Position numbers and translations under genes: made by a program
Source of the DNA: Azospirillum lipoferum
GTDB taxonomy: Bacteria > Pseudomonadota > Alphaproteobacteria > Azospirillales > Azospirillaceae
Assembly (NCBI RefSeq): GCF_024170005.1
Contig: NZ_JALJXJ010000013.1
Location: 1-64,000 of the forward strand
Reading direction: 5' to 3'
Length of the DNA stretch: 64,000 nucleotides
Shown here: positions 9,092 to 17,087 of the stretch, one piece after another
Layout of the letters: every line of letters begins with the position of its first letter
How positions within the stretch are numbered: position 1 is the first letter of the stretch
Notes under the pieces: model-generated
Databases searched by the model: none
The model's input: the letters and a program-made list of their open reading frames with translations, nothing else
What the model was told of the DNA's origin: nothing

Positions 9092-9588
9092 CCATTTTCG
9101 ATCCGATGATCAGCGGTTGGCAGCTTGCCTGAACGCATTCAGCGCAGGCGGACCAAGGGCTGACGGATGCCGCCGAAAACAGTCTGCGTCACCCGGCCCG
9201 GCCCCTTCGGCAATCCGTTCCCAGGCGATGTCGATCCGGCTGCCGCCGTTGATCGCTTTAGCCGCTGGTTGACTGGGGGATGTCTGGGCGGGGTTCGGAG
9301 ACCACGCCACTCGAATCCATATCAACGGCTTCCATGATTGGAACGAGAGCCTCCGCCGGCTGCCGGAGCAACGCGCATAGAATCTCGCCTGCCTTACACA
9401 GCGCCACCTCCAGCACTTCTACGTCAGGGAAGAAAAGATTATCTGAAGAAGCACCAAAATGATGCCAGATACATACAGCAGTATTCGCAAGATTATCCTC
9501 CACTTTTCTCTTACGCTAATTTACAAGCACCAAGCAATGTAATATATATCGAGAACATTCTGAGCCTTCTAAAAAGGGGGACGCGTAT
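9092..9588. other. Intergenic region without a convincing gene
   Basis: About 500 nt. Short overlapping open frames occur on both strands, but none has a recognisable product or ribosome site. Composition goes from GC-rich (9100-9430) to AT-rich (9430-9580), the latter probably being the promoter region of the gene at 9589. Confidence 0.4.
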
Positions 9589-10908
9589 ATGGACTGGAAG
9601 GATGTAATAGAGAAAATTGCCCCGACACTTGCCACAGGACTTTTCGGCCCGCTTGGTGGCATCGTGGCCAGCATTGCCGCCAACATACTGTTACCAGCTG
9701 GGAGTCCGGAACAACAGAATGTGACCCCACAGATCATCATCGATCGAATATCGAAGATGACCGATCCTGCCGATTTCCAAAAACTCCGGCAGGTTGAGAT
9801 CGACCTGCAAAAATTCGAAGCCGATAACAAGTTTCACTTTGCAGAGCTTGAGCAGAAGGGAATTCAGAACGCCCGCGAGGCGCATCTCGCCGCACTTGCT
9901 TCCGGCAACAAGACCGCCGACCAATTGAGCTGGGTGATCATTATCAGCTTCCTGCTGATCGCCTTCGTGGTTCTCGTCGGTTGTGGCATCGTCCTCAAGT
10001 ACGGTTTGAGCATCACGAGTGAGAACGGGCAGATGTGGGTGGCGGTGTCGGGATTGGTTGGCGCCATCGTCGGCTATTTCTCGGCGAACGCACAGCAGGT
10101 CGTGAGCTTCTACTTCGGATCGTCCTCGGGTTCGGCGGCAAAGTCCGACCAGCTCGCCGCGGCGGCGCAGAACGCCGTCGCCGCCATCGGCCGCAGTGGT
10201 ACCGCCGGACCGGCGGCACCGCCGACGGCCGTGCGCGTGCAGAACGCCGATGGTGTGACGACGACAGTAGGGACCGGGCAACCGGCAGCCGACGAAGTGG
10301 CGATGGGCGCAGCGCCCGCGGCAGCCACGCCACGGTCCAGCACCAGCGCTGCGGCCGTTCCGGTCAATGTCCGTTGGGACGCCTGCGTCAGCTATGTGCT
10401 TGAGCGGGAAGGCGGCTATTCGAACGATCCCGACGACCCGGGAGGCCCCACCAACCTCGGCATTACGCAGCGCGACCTTGCTGCGTGGCGGCGAACCGAC
10501 GTCACACCCGAAGAAGTGAAGGCTCTCGGCCGAGACGAGGCGAAGTCTATCTATCGTGCCAAGTATTGGAACGTCGCGCGGTGCGACGCACTGCCCGCTG
10601 GCGTCGACTTGTCCGTGTTCGACGCCGCTGTCATGAGCGGCCCAGCCCAAGGCGTGCGTTTCCTGCAGCGGGCCGCCGGCCTACCCGAGCCGGACGTAGA
10701 TGGCGTTGTTGGCCCCCAGACCCTAGGTGCCGTGGCCCGGACGCCGAGCGACAAGCTCATCGACAGAATTGCCGAGCAGCGCGCGGCCTTCTACACGGCC
10801 ATCGTCGACAAGCGGCCGGCTTCAGCGAAGTTCATCAAGGGCTGGCTTGGCCGCACCGAGGCCACACGCGACCGGGCAAGGAGCATGCTCCGCCTCTACA
10901 GCTCCTAA
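9589..10908 (+). CDS. Holin-like membrane domain fused to GH108-type N-acetylmuramidase
   Basis: A 439-residue two-part protein. Residues 1-180 resemble three-TM phage/GTA holins: an N-terminal hydrophobic stretch (THLATG-like IAPTLATGLFGPLGG), a charged helix (about 60-105), then two transmembrane segments (WVIIISFLLIAFVVLVGCG at ~115-138 and VSGLVGAIVGYFSANAQQVV at ~150-172). An Ala/Thr/Pro-rich linker (about 180-260) leads to a glycoside hydrolase 108 domain with the signature VLEREGGYSNDPDDPGG. Its Glu is the expected catalytic residue that cuts the N-acetylmuramic linkage. The C-terminal ~90 residues (VDGVVGPQTLGAVA) match the PG_binding_3 domain that accompanies GH108. Such enzymes act as phage endolysins or in TtsA-type protein export. 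Fusion to its own membrane domain is the notable point. Confidence 0.8.
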   Translation: MDWKDVIEKIAPTLATGLFGPLGGIVASIAANILLPAGSPEQQNVTPQIIIDRISKMTDPADFQKLRQVEIDLQKFEADNKFHFAELEQKGIQNAREAHLAALASGNKTADQLSWVIIISFLLIAFVVLVGCGIVLKYGLSITSENGQMWVAVSGLVGAIVGYFSANAQQVVSFYFGSSSGSAAKSDQLAAAAQNAVAAIGRSGTAGPAAPPTAVRVQNADGVTTTVGTGQPAADEVAMGAAPAAATPRSSTSAAAVPVNVRWDACVSYVLEREGGYSNDPDDPGGPTNLGITQRDLAAWRRTDVTPEEVKALGRDEAKSIYRAKYWNVARCDALPAGVDLSVFDAAVMSGPAQGVRFLQRAAGLPEPDVDGVVGPQTLGAVARTPSDKLIDRIAEQRAAFYTAIVDKRPASAKFIKGWLGRTEATRDRARSMLRLYSS

Positions 10909-11253
10909 TGGCGCTCTCGAACGGCAAAGGGACCAATATCGAGCCGGGGTTTAAGGCGGGCCACGGCGCTGGTTGGTTGAGCAGGCCTGCGGATGGATAA
11001 CCCGCTGGAGACGTCTGGTTCGAGACTATGAAGCCAGGATCGACGTCTCCGGCGGCATGATACCGGTCGCCATGGCGAGCCTGCTACTTCGACGAGTTTG
11101 CTTTCGAAGCGGTTGTCAAACAGACTCTAAGAACAGACACGACAGCGGGCAGTGCGCGTATTCGACGTGAGCATCCGACCAGTCGGAGCGCTAATTCTTG
11201 TATTATGCGCTAACTCGTCGGCAAAAATCCCTGGAATAGCTAGTAAAGGTCCT
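10909..11253. other. Intergenic region, nothing recognised
   Basis: 345 nt downstream of the muramidase and downstream (3') of the minus-strand gene at 11254. I see no plausible gene and no clear terminator hairpin. Confidence 0.4.
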
Positions 11254-12141
11254 CTATTTAGTCAGCGTCGATGGAGAACGTCTGCTTGAAAGATGTGCGT
11301 TTTTCCTATGCGCAGATTTTTTGGCGCCAATATGTCGAAGAAATTCGGGTGAGACCGACTTAATTGTATGGGTGGTTTCCCCGTTTAGCCGGACCGCAAC
11401 AATTAACTCCCTCGTACGGCGCCCTCGCATCGCTTCGTAAATCGCAGTTGCTCTCTTAGGGAGCAATCTGAATGCTTCAACTTTATATCCATCAACAACT
11501 CCTTCGGTCCGCTTTATAATCCACTGATTACCCACCTCATCAACGAAGGTATCGTAATCATGATCTCGACGCATACGAACACTAAAGCATAATTGCTTTG
11601 CCATGCGCCACGCATCATTTTTATTGGGCGTGAATTTTGCCTTAACATTCTTCGCCAGGGACGCCTTTACAAGATCTTTACGGATAATTGCCAGGGGTTG
11701 CCCACTCTCAATCCGGACCCCAGAATAATGGCCGATGTTAAAAGTTCTGGTACCGTGTTCCTCATCCGGTCGCATTCGAACTGTGGCCTTAAATTTGGCG
11801 TAACGCGAGCCGATAGCTCGCATTCGCTCAGAGGCGGTCTGAGTATCTGGGGTGTGCTGAGCAGACTCTGGTGAGGCGGTCACAGTCGCTTCAGGCATCG
11901 TGGCTTGAAAGGTAGTCACAATCCCTCGAATGCGCCGGACTGCTGCCAGAGCAGCCGGAAGACCATCAGCGACCTCCTGATACAAGTCGACGGTGCTCTT
12001 TGCCTCGGCCTCGGTCATGCTGTCGAAAGATTCCTCCGCGAGCGCCCGCTGGCGCTTGCCCAGCGGCAGGCGGTCGATGATCTCTCGAAGGCTGATCTTG
12101 CGATCGGCATCACGCATGATTTGCTCCCTCTCTCCGCTCAC
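11254..12141 (-). CDS. Unknown protein paired with a nucleotidyltransferase-like protein
   Basis: A 295-residue protein that I do not recognise. The N-terminal ~90 residues are helical and charged (ISLREIIDRLPLGKRQRAL). A Thr/Pro/Ser-rich linker (about 92-125) leads to a basic beta-rich C-terminal domain (KFKATVRMRPDEEHGTRTF; RMAKQLCFSVRMRRDHDYD; NQWIIKRTEGVVDGYKVEAF) and a very basic tail. Its start overlaps the stop of the upstream gene by 4 nt (ATGA at 12138-12141), so the two are translationally coupled and probably work together. A second in-frame ATG nine codons in (MRDADRK) is an alternative start. The basic surface could suit nucleic-acid binding, which is inference only. Confidence 0.65.
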   Translation of the reverse strand: MSGEREQIMRDADRKISLREIIDRLPLGKRQRALAEESFDSMTEAEAKSTVDLYQEVADGLPAALAAVRRIRGIVTTFQATMPEATVTASPESAQHTPDTQTASERMRAIGSRYAKFKATVRMRPDEEHGTRTFNIGHYSGVRIESGQPLAIIRKDLVKASLAKNVKAKFTPNKNDAWRMAKQLCFSVRMRRDHDYDTFVDEVGNQWIIKRTEGVVDGYKVEAFRLLPKRATAIYEAMRGRRTRELIVAVRLNGETTHTIKSVSPEFLRHIGAKKSAHRKNAHLSSRRSPSTLTK

Positions 12142-13319
12142 CCTACACCCCCAGCCCGTAAGACATCAATCGCGCCAAGGAGATCATCGATAAGCGTCCC
12201 TACGTCCCTTGAGAACGATTCGGTGGGCGTTTTGTGCCGGCTTGGGTCGGCACCCGCTTTCCAGGTTGCCAGCGCGTCCGTGAACACATCAGCGAGTGCG
12301 GCGACATCTGCCGCTGGGTGATCTGTCACCCTCGCGATCAAATCCTGCCGCTGGTGGATTGCTTCCAGCACAAAAGCCGACGATGTGCTGCCAAGATCGG
12401 TTAGTCGATCCTGATGCTCGTGCAGCATCAGAAAAATGGACAGTGATAGCGCACGTTTCAACGCTTTGACTGGCTTTTCATAACGGTACTTTCCGATTTC
12501 AGATCGAAGGAAGGCCACATAGGCTCGAATGCTGCTCGGTCGTGCAAGCAACCTCGGCATCCAGGGCATATCCGCACTGCTGCCCGGTATCATCTCCTGA
12601 AAGGGGAAGCTAAACTCTGCCGCGTAATCGTCTGGCGTGGAATCTGGCACCCAGAGCATCACGTTGGTAGCCTCGACAGGACCGATGGTGGCCTTCATCG
12701 CCAGAACGTCGATTTTCCCGGTTCCACCCTTTGTACATGGTCCGAGCAGTGCGTCGAGCTTTTCCGGCGCGATCACATCCGTCCATGGGCGATCCAAGCG
12801 ACCGGCGCTGCCGAGTTTGATGGTGACGCACACAGGAGGAGCGCCCGTCCTAGTCGCGATCTCCGTCAGGCGGACAAGTGATGGGTCGTGCTCCGACAAC
12901 GGAATGTACTCACAAAAATCGAGATCGCCCGCATAGTGGGGATTGCCCAGCAGGACGATGCTGCCACTGAGGCAGAGCGCAGACCCTGCTCCGACGCGCA
13001 GGTCCGCAGCGATTGCCCGGATGTCGTCGAGCAGTTCTCCAGAGGGCAGATCACCGATCAGGTGGAACGGGACCGCCATGGTACCGCCACCAACGGTCGA
13101 GATCAGAAAGCCGGGATGCTGGTCATCCACACTCCAGCGGTGCTCGGATGTCCCGCGTGATGCTCTGGCCGCCAAGCGGAACAACCTGGAAAGTAGACCA
13201 GTGATGGTCGGGTCGGCGTCCATAGCCTTAGCCTGCTCTGCGTCGGCCCCGGCAATCAACAGAATAAGCTCCTGTAGATCGCGCAACGGCATCCCTGTCT
13301 GATCCGAGGTGCTGTCCAT
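12138..13319 (-). CDS. Putative nucleotidyltransferase-fold protein, 393 aa
   Basis: The segment CLSGSIVLLGNPHYAGDLDF (residues ~116-135) has the layout of the Pol-beta-type nucleotidyltransferase active site: a Gly-Ser pair (G119-S120) followed by GDLD with two metal-binding acids (D132, D134). A further acidic or Lys residue would come from the following strand, around KIDVLAMKATIG. The C-terminal ~170 residues are helical, including KALKRALSLSIFLMLHEHQD. The gene is first in a two-gene operon overlapping 11254-12141 by ATGA. The family is unidentified. Possibilities are an antitoxin or toxin of the MNT type, a tRNA- or protein-nucleotidylating enzyme, or a defence enzyme. The motif is read by eye, so the fold assignment is tentative. 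Confidence 0.6.
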   Translation of the reverse strand: MDSTSDQTGMPLRDLQELILLIAGADAEQAKAMDADPTITGLLSRLFRLAARASRGTSEHRWSVDDQHPGFLISTVGGGTMAVPFHLIGDLPSGELLDDIRAIAADLRVGAGSALCLSGSIVLLGNPHYAGDLDFCEYIPLSEHDPSLVRLTEIATRTGAPPVCVTIKLGSAGRLDRPWTDVIAPEKLDALLGPCTKGGTGKIDVLAMKATIGPVEATNVMLWVPDSTPDDYAAEFSFPFQEMIPGSSADMPWMPRLLARPSSIRAYVAFLRSEIGKYRYEKPVKALKRALSLSIFLMLHEHQDRLTDLGSTSSAFVLEAIHQRQDLIARVTDHPAADVAALADVFTDALATWKAGADPSRHKTPTESFSRDVGTLIDDLLGAIDVLRAGGVG

Positions 13320-13602
13320 TGGTCCTGTTGCCCGAACTCATCGAGGTTGGTGGCCGCTGGCCGCAAAGGTAACTCCCGGAGACTCTACCGCAACCGGGTG
13401 CTCCAATAGAATGCTGCCGTGCGGTACCATCGTGAGGTGATATGGTGGACGGCCCTTCCACCTTCTGGGATCGGTGGCAAGCTAATGCCGTCGAAGAGCC
13501 CGTGCGTAGAATTAAGGGGACCAATCCGGGCGGGTATAAATCGGTGCCCAACTGCAGGACCCGGAGAGGGCTGATCGGCCGGTCCGATTACAGAAGGTGC
13601 TC

Positions 13603-14496
13603 TCAGGGCAGCGGCAGACGGTCGATCAGGGCCTGCGCCTGCCGGACCACGGTCTGAAAGGTGGACTCCGTTACGGACCGCTGCGCGAAGCAGCGGCGGT
13701 AGGCCCTGTCGCCCTCCGCCTCCAGCCCGGTCGCCTTCTTAAAGAGCGTCTCGCGCCTCGCCTCGTCCTGGTTCGAGGCGGAAAAGACCTTCCAAGCGCG
13801 CCGAGCGGCCTCCTCGTGCTGCTTCCACACCGCATCGCAGGCCGGGATGGGTGCGATGGGCGCGGCGACGGGCTCGACCGCGACGAACACCCTGCCACCC
13901 TGGAGCACCGACAGGACGATCCGGTCCGGCACCCCCGGCCCGATGTCCTGCCGGGCGGCCGCCAGCATGGCGACGGCGAACCCCGCCCCTGGGGCTTTGA
14001 CCGGCACGCTGGCGAAGCGGGCGACCGAGGCCTCGGTACTGATCGCCTGGGTGTAGAAATCCTCCTCCCCGAAGGCCGCCCTGGGGTCCTGCGGCATGCG
14101 GCCAAGCCCCGGCCACCAGTCACGATGCTCCTTCAGCCAACTCCGCAGCAGCTCCTCTGTGGTGGCGACGACGACCCGCTGGTTGTCCGCTTCGCCGTAA
14201 GCGATGCCGTCCAGCATGCCGAAGCCCAACTCCTTCAGCAGAGTCTGCAGGTTGATCCGGCCATCGGCGGGAAAGCCCCGGACGGTGACCGGCCCTACCA
14301 TCGCCTTGAGCATCCCTTCCAGCTCGCGGCGGGCGTCCGCCTCCTTCCGGCTCACGCTGTCGACATCACCGGCCTCCGCCTCGCGGTTGAGGGCGGCGAT
14401 GTGTCGGTCGCGCGCGGCCAGATACACATCGAGGGGCGCCGCCGCCTGCGCCGTCCCGACCGTCCACAGCAAAAAAGCGACCGCAAACGCTTTCAT
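13603..14496 (-). CDS. Secreted protein of unknown function
   Basis: A 297-residue protein with a clear signal peptide: MKAFAVAFLLWTVGTAQAAA, likely cut after TAQA. Start ATG 14496 is preferred over the upstream TTG/ATG because ggag lies 7 nt before it. The mature part is mixed alpha/beta without a recognised domain. It contains a DWWPGLGRMPQDP segment and two Cys (PACDAVW; RRCFAQ) that could form a disulfide in the periplasm. It is divergent from the MORN-repeat gene at 14646, with ~150 nt between, so the two may share a regulatory region. No function is proposed. Confidence 0.65.
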   Translation of the reverse strand: MKAFAVAFLLWTVGTAQAAAPLDVYLAARDRHIAALNREAEAGDVDSVSRKEADARRELEGMLKAMVGPVTVRGFPADGRINLQTLLKELGFGMLDGIAYGEADNQRVVVATTEELLRSWLKEHRDWWPGLGRMPQDPRAAFGEEDFYTQAISTEASVARFASVPVKAPGAGFAVAMLAAARQDIGPGVPDRIVLSVLQGGRVFVAVEPVAAPIAPIPACDAVWKQHEEAARRAWKVFSASNQDEARRETLFKKATGLEAEGDRAYRRCFAQRSVTESTFQTVVRQAQALIDRLPLP

Positions 14497-14645
14497 CTCC
14501 AAACTCCGCCGCACCGGAAGCGAGTGTAGCGCGGCCGTCGCCGGCCGATCGAGTACAGATTGAGAGCTTGACCACAGAGGGGGATGGAAGGGTGCGGCTA
14601 CCCTATCCCCTCGTCACGGTTCGAGTGCGTCTGGAGTACCTGTTC

Positions 14646-15506
14646 ATGCATGTCCGGCCAGTGATCTTCGGCTTCGCCATCTTGCTGGGGGCGATGGCGC
14701 CGAACCCGGCTCTCGCCATGGAAAGGCAGGCGTCGGACCTGACCGGCGGCTGCCGCGTCCGGGACCAGGATCCCGGCACCCGGAAACGCTTCCGCTGGGC
14801 GGGCAAGTGCCAGGACGGCTTTGCGCAGGGCAGCGGCGTGCTGGAATGGACGATCAACGGCCGGCTGGCAGGTTGGGCGGAGGGGACCCTGGTGGCTGGT
14901 CAGCTGGAAGGCGAAGCCCATATCGAATGGGAGGATGGACGGTCTTTCACCGGCACCTACCGGCACGGCCTCGCCTCCGGCCGCGGGACCCTGACCTTTC
15001 CGGGCGGCCATCGCTACGTCGGCTCCTTCGAGGGCGGGCGGCCGACCGGGGAGGGGGAGTTCATCTCCTCCGCGGGAACGCGCTACGCCGCCCGGCTCGA
15101 CGAGGATGGCGAGGTGCAGCCCGGCGTGATGCTCGGACTGGGAGAGGCGGCTCCGGCGCTATCCGCCGGATGGCCGCTTCCGCCCGAACCCGGGAAAGAC
15201 CCGTCCCCGGCCAAGCCTGGGCCGCGCCACAAGGCGCCAAGACCCGGCCGATCCTCCGAGAGGTCCCTTGTGAAGCCTGCTGAGAAGCCCATGCCCCGAA
15301 CCGCGGAGCCGGGCTTGCCGCCACAGGCACCGGACGCCGTCCAATCCGCCGAAAGGCCTCCCGTCGCGGCAGCCCCACCGCCGGAGAGCCTGGAGGAGTG
15401 GCTGTGCCCCCCCCCGCCGGTGCCCCGGTCCGCGACGGATTTACGCCCTGCCGGAGCGGCGAGAACGGATTGGTCCGGCCGCTGTTGTGGCAGCTGTCTT
15501 AGGTAG
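14646..15506 (+). CDS. Secreted MORN-repeat protein, C-terminus possibly frameshifted
   Basis: About 286 residues from ATG 14646 (MHVRPVIFGFAILLG, a signal peptide ending around NPALA). The central part has consecutive MORN-type repeats: GFAQGSGVLEWTINGRLAGW, GQLEGEAHIEWEDGRSFTGT, HGLASGRGTLTFPGGHRYVG, GGRPTGEGEFISSAGTRYAA. These short beta-hairpin repeats generally mediate protein or membrane contact. A Pro-rich, low-complexity region follows (about 160-260). Near the end a run of ~10 C (about 15406-15415) precedes an Arg-rich tail. Shifting frame at that run gives an alternative ending, PVRDGFTPCRSGENG..., that stops at 15502, so the true C-terminus is uncertain. Upstream in-frame starts exist, but they lie before the signal peptide. 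Confidence 0.7.
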   Translation: MHVRPVIFGFAILLGAMAPNPALAMERQASDLTGGCRVRDQDPGTRKRFRWAGKCQDGFAQGSGVLEWTINGRLAGWAEGTLVAGQLEGEAHIEWEDGRSFTGTYRHGLASGRGTLTFPGGHRYVGSFEGGRPTGEGEFISSAGTRYAARLDEDGEVQPGVMLGLGEAAPALSAGWPLPPEPGKDPSPAKPGPRHKAPRPGRSSERSLVKPAEKPMPRTAEPGLPPQAPDAVQSAERPPVAAAPPPESLEEWLCPPPPVPRSATDLRPAGAARTDWSGRCCGSCLR

Positions 15507-16076
15507 TGTCTGGCGGACAGAGCCTGCAGAGTGACTGGCGGATCATGCCGAGCTTGATCCGGGCCAGGAGGTCGAGCGCAAGCTTGTCGGAACTTCCATG
15601 GCGCCCGAGGCTCCTTTCTGCGACAACCAGATTTGGACCGATTTTACCCGTTTTGACCTGAGATCAGGTAAAAACGCTCCTTTTCTGGACGAGCGCTTAC
15701 GCGCCAAGTCAGGTCATTCGCAGTGCTCGCGGCAAAGAAGCTGGTCGGGCATTTTTTGTTGTGACGCGCGTCAAGGATCGCACGGACTCGACCTCCTGGC
15801 CATCTGGCAGAGCGCCGCGTGGCGACCGAACAGAGCCCGGAAGGCAGCCAGTCTCCCGCTCCATCGCCGGCCATAAGAAGATCGCCGATTCGGCTTTCGA
15901 GCACAACGGAAGGGTCGTTTCCACACGCTGCGTCCCGAAGTCGCCAGACGCGCTCCTCTCGGCTTGCCAAACGGCCTTCCGGCAGAACCCGACTACCTCA
16001 CCGGTCAGCGCCGCCAGTCCGTAAAGGAGGTGAAGGCCCGAGTTCGCCAAAGCTGTCAACAGCCAATTGCAAGCAT
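15507..16076. other. Intergenic region, no supported gene
   Basis: 570 nt between the MORN gene and the convergent hydrolase gene. Several short open frames overlap on both strands, but none has a recognisable product or a good start. No repeats or terminator were identified. Confidence 0.4.
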
Positions 16077-17087
16077 CTATCGAGTGAGCTGGATTTCGAC
16101 CGGCGTGCGGAGGGTGAACGGATCGCGGGCAAGACACCCAAGGCTTAACGGTTTCCCTGAGATCAACCCGAGGCGGGCCGCGATAATGGTTCTCACAAGA
16201 TCAATGATCGCGGGATTATGTTGCACTCTGTGATGACTCACCTCATCGCACTCGGGAATTCTTATGTGGGCATAGGTGTGGGTTCCAGCATCGCGGGGAC
16301 AGGCATAGCTGTCCCATTTCTCGGTCATGCGGTCCAACGCTGTGAGGTTATTGCTCGCCTCCTCCACAATACCGTCGTGAGCTCGGCTCAAATGCAGCCA
16401 GCGTCCCTCTCCCAACAGGCTGGTCAGGGTAAGAGTTACTCCCGTGATACCGTCGGTACGGCTCCAGGCGGACCGATCCTTGTGATAGTAGCGGCCGGGA
16501 ATGGAGACATAGTCGACATGGGCCGCGTTGCCCCACAAAGCTCGGTACTGATGGAATAGATCGGCCGCATGAGCCAGCTGCATGATCCCTGCCTTGCGGG
16601 GGAACACGGCCGCCGCAATCGGGCCGGTCCCATGAAGTAGCTGGGCCAACAGGGACACTTGGCTCACCCGGATGGCGCCGCCATTGGGCGTGCCTAGGAG
16701 AAAAAGAAGGCGCACGCATTCCAGCCGGGTCGCGAGAATGGCGCATCGCGCCACCAAGCCACCCATGCTGTGGGTCACCAGCACCACCTCATCATCCGCA
16801 TGAAACGTCTCGCTCAGGGCCTTGGCCAGCCGCTCCCCGTTCGTCCATAGCGAGTCAAAATAGTCGTAATCGCAAATGTAGTGGCTGACGCCCGCTAGTT
16901 CCGGGGCGGCGACCAAACGCGCGTGCATGGTACCGAAAGCGTTGCCATGATCTGAGAAGATGCCGTGCAAATAGACGATTGCCCGTCGGGGGCCGGCATT
17001 GCCGAGCGGAGTCGCCGCATCGGCGGCTTCAGCGACGGTGGGTTCGGTCCATGGCGTGAAGTTGAAGTCGGGCATATCGTCAGCCAT
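16077..17087 (-). CDS. Alpha/beta-hydrolase, lipase/esterase-like (second gene of NTase operon)
   Basis: A 336-residue alpha/beta-hydrolase. It has an oxyanion-hole-type segment AIVYLHGIFSDHGNAFG, the nucleophile elbow VVLVTHSMGGLVARC (Ser nucleophile), and downstream LFLLGTPNGGAIR, the arrangement typical of lipases and PGAP1/DUF676-like esterases. A catalytic His is likely in LSRAHDGIVEEAS, and an Asp lies before it. No signal peptide is seen, so it acts in the cytoplasm or at the inner membrane face. ATG 17087 overlaps the stop of the upstream nucleotidyltransferase-like gene by 8 nt. A TTG at 17093 is an alternative start. The tight coupling implies a joint function. A phospholipase effector is one possibility, but the substrate cannot be read from the sequence. 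Confidence 0.75.
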   Translation of the reverse strand: MADDMPDFNFTPWTEPTVAEAADAATPLGNAGPRRAIVYLHGIFSDHGNAFGTMHARLVAAPELAGVSHYICDYDYFDSLWTNGERLAKALSETFHADDEVVLVTHSMGGLVARCAILATRLECVRLLFLLGTPNGGAIRVSQVSLLAQLLHGTGPIAAAVFPRKAGIMQLAHAADLFHQYRALWGNAAHVDYVSIPGRYYHKDRSAWSRTDGITGVTLTLTSLLGEGRWLHLSRAHDGIVEEASNNLTALDRMTEKWDSYACPRDAGTHTYAHIRIPECDEVSHHRVQHNPAIIDLVRTIIAARLGLISGKPLSLGCLARDPFTLRTPVEIQLTR

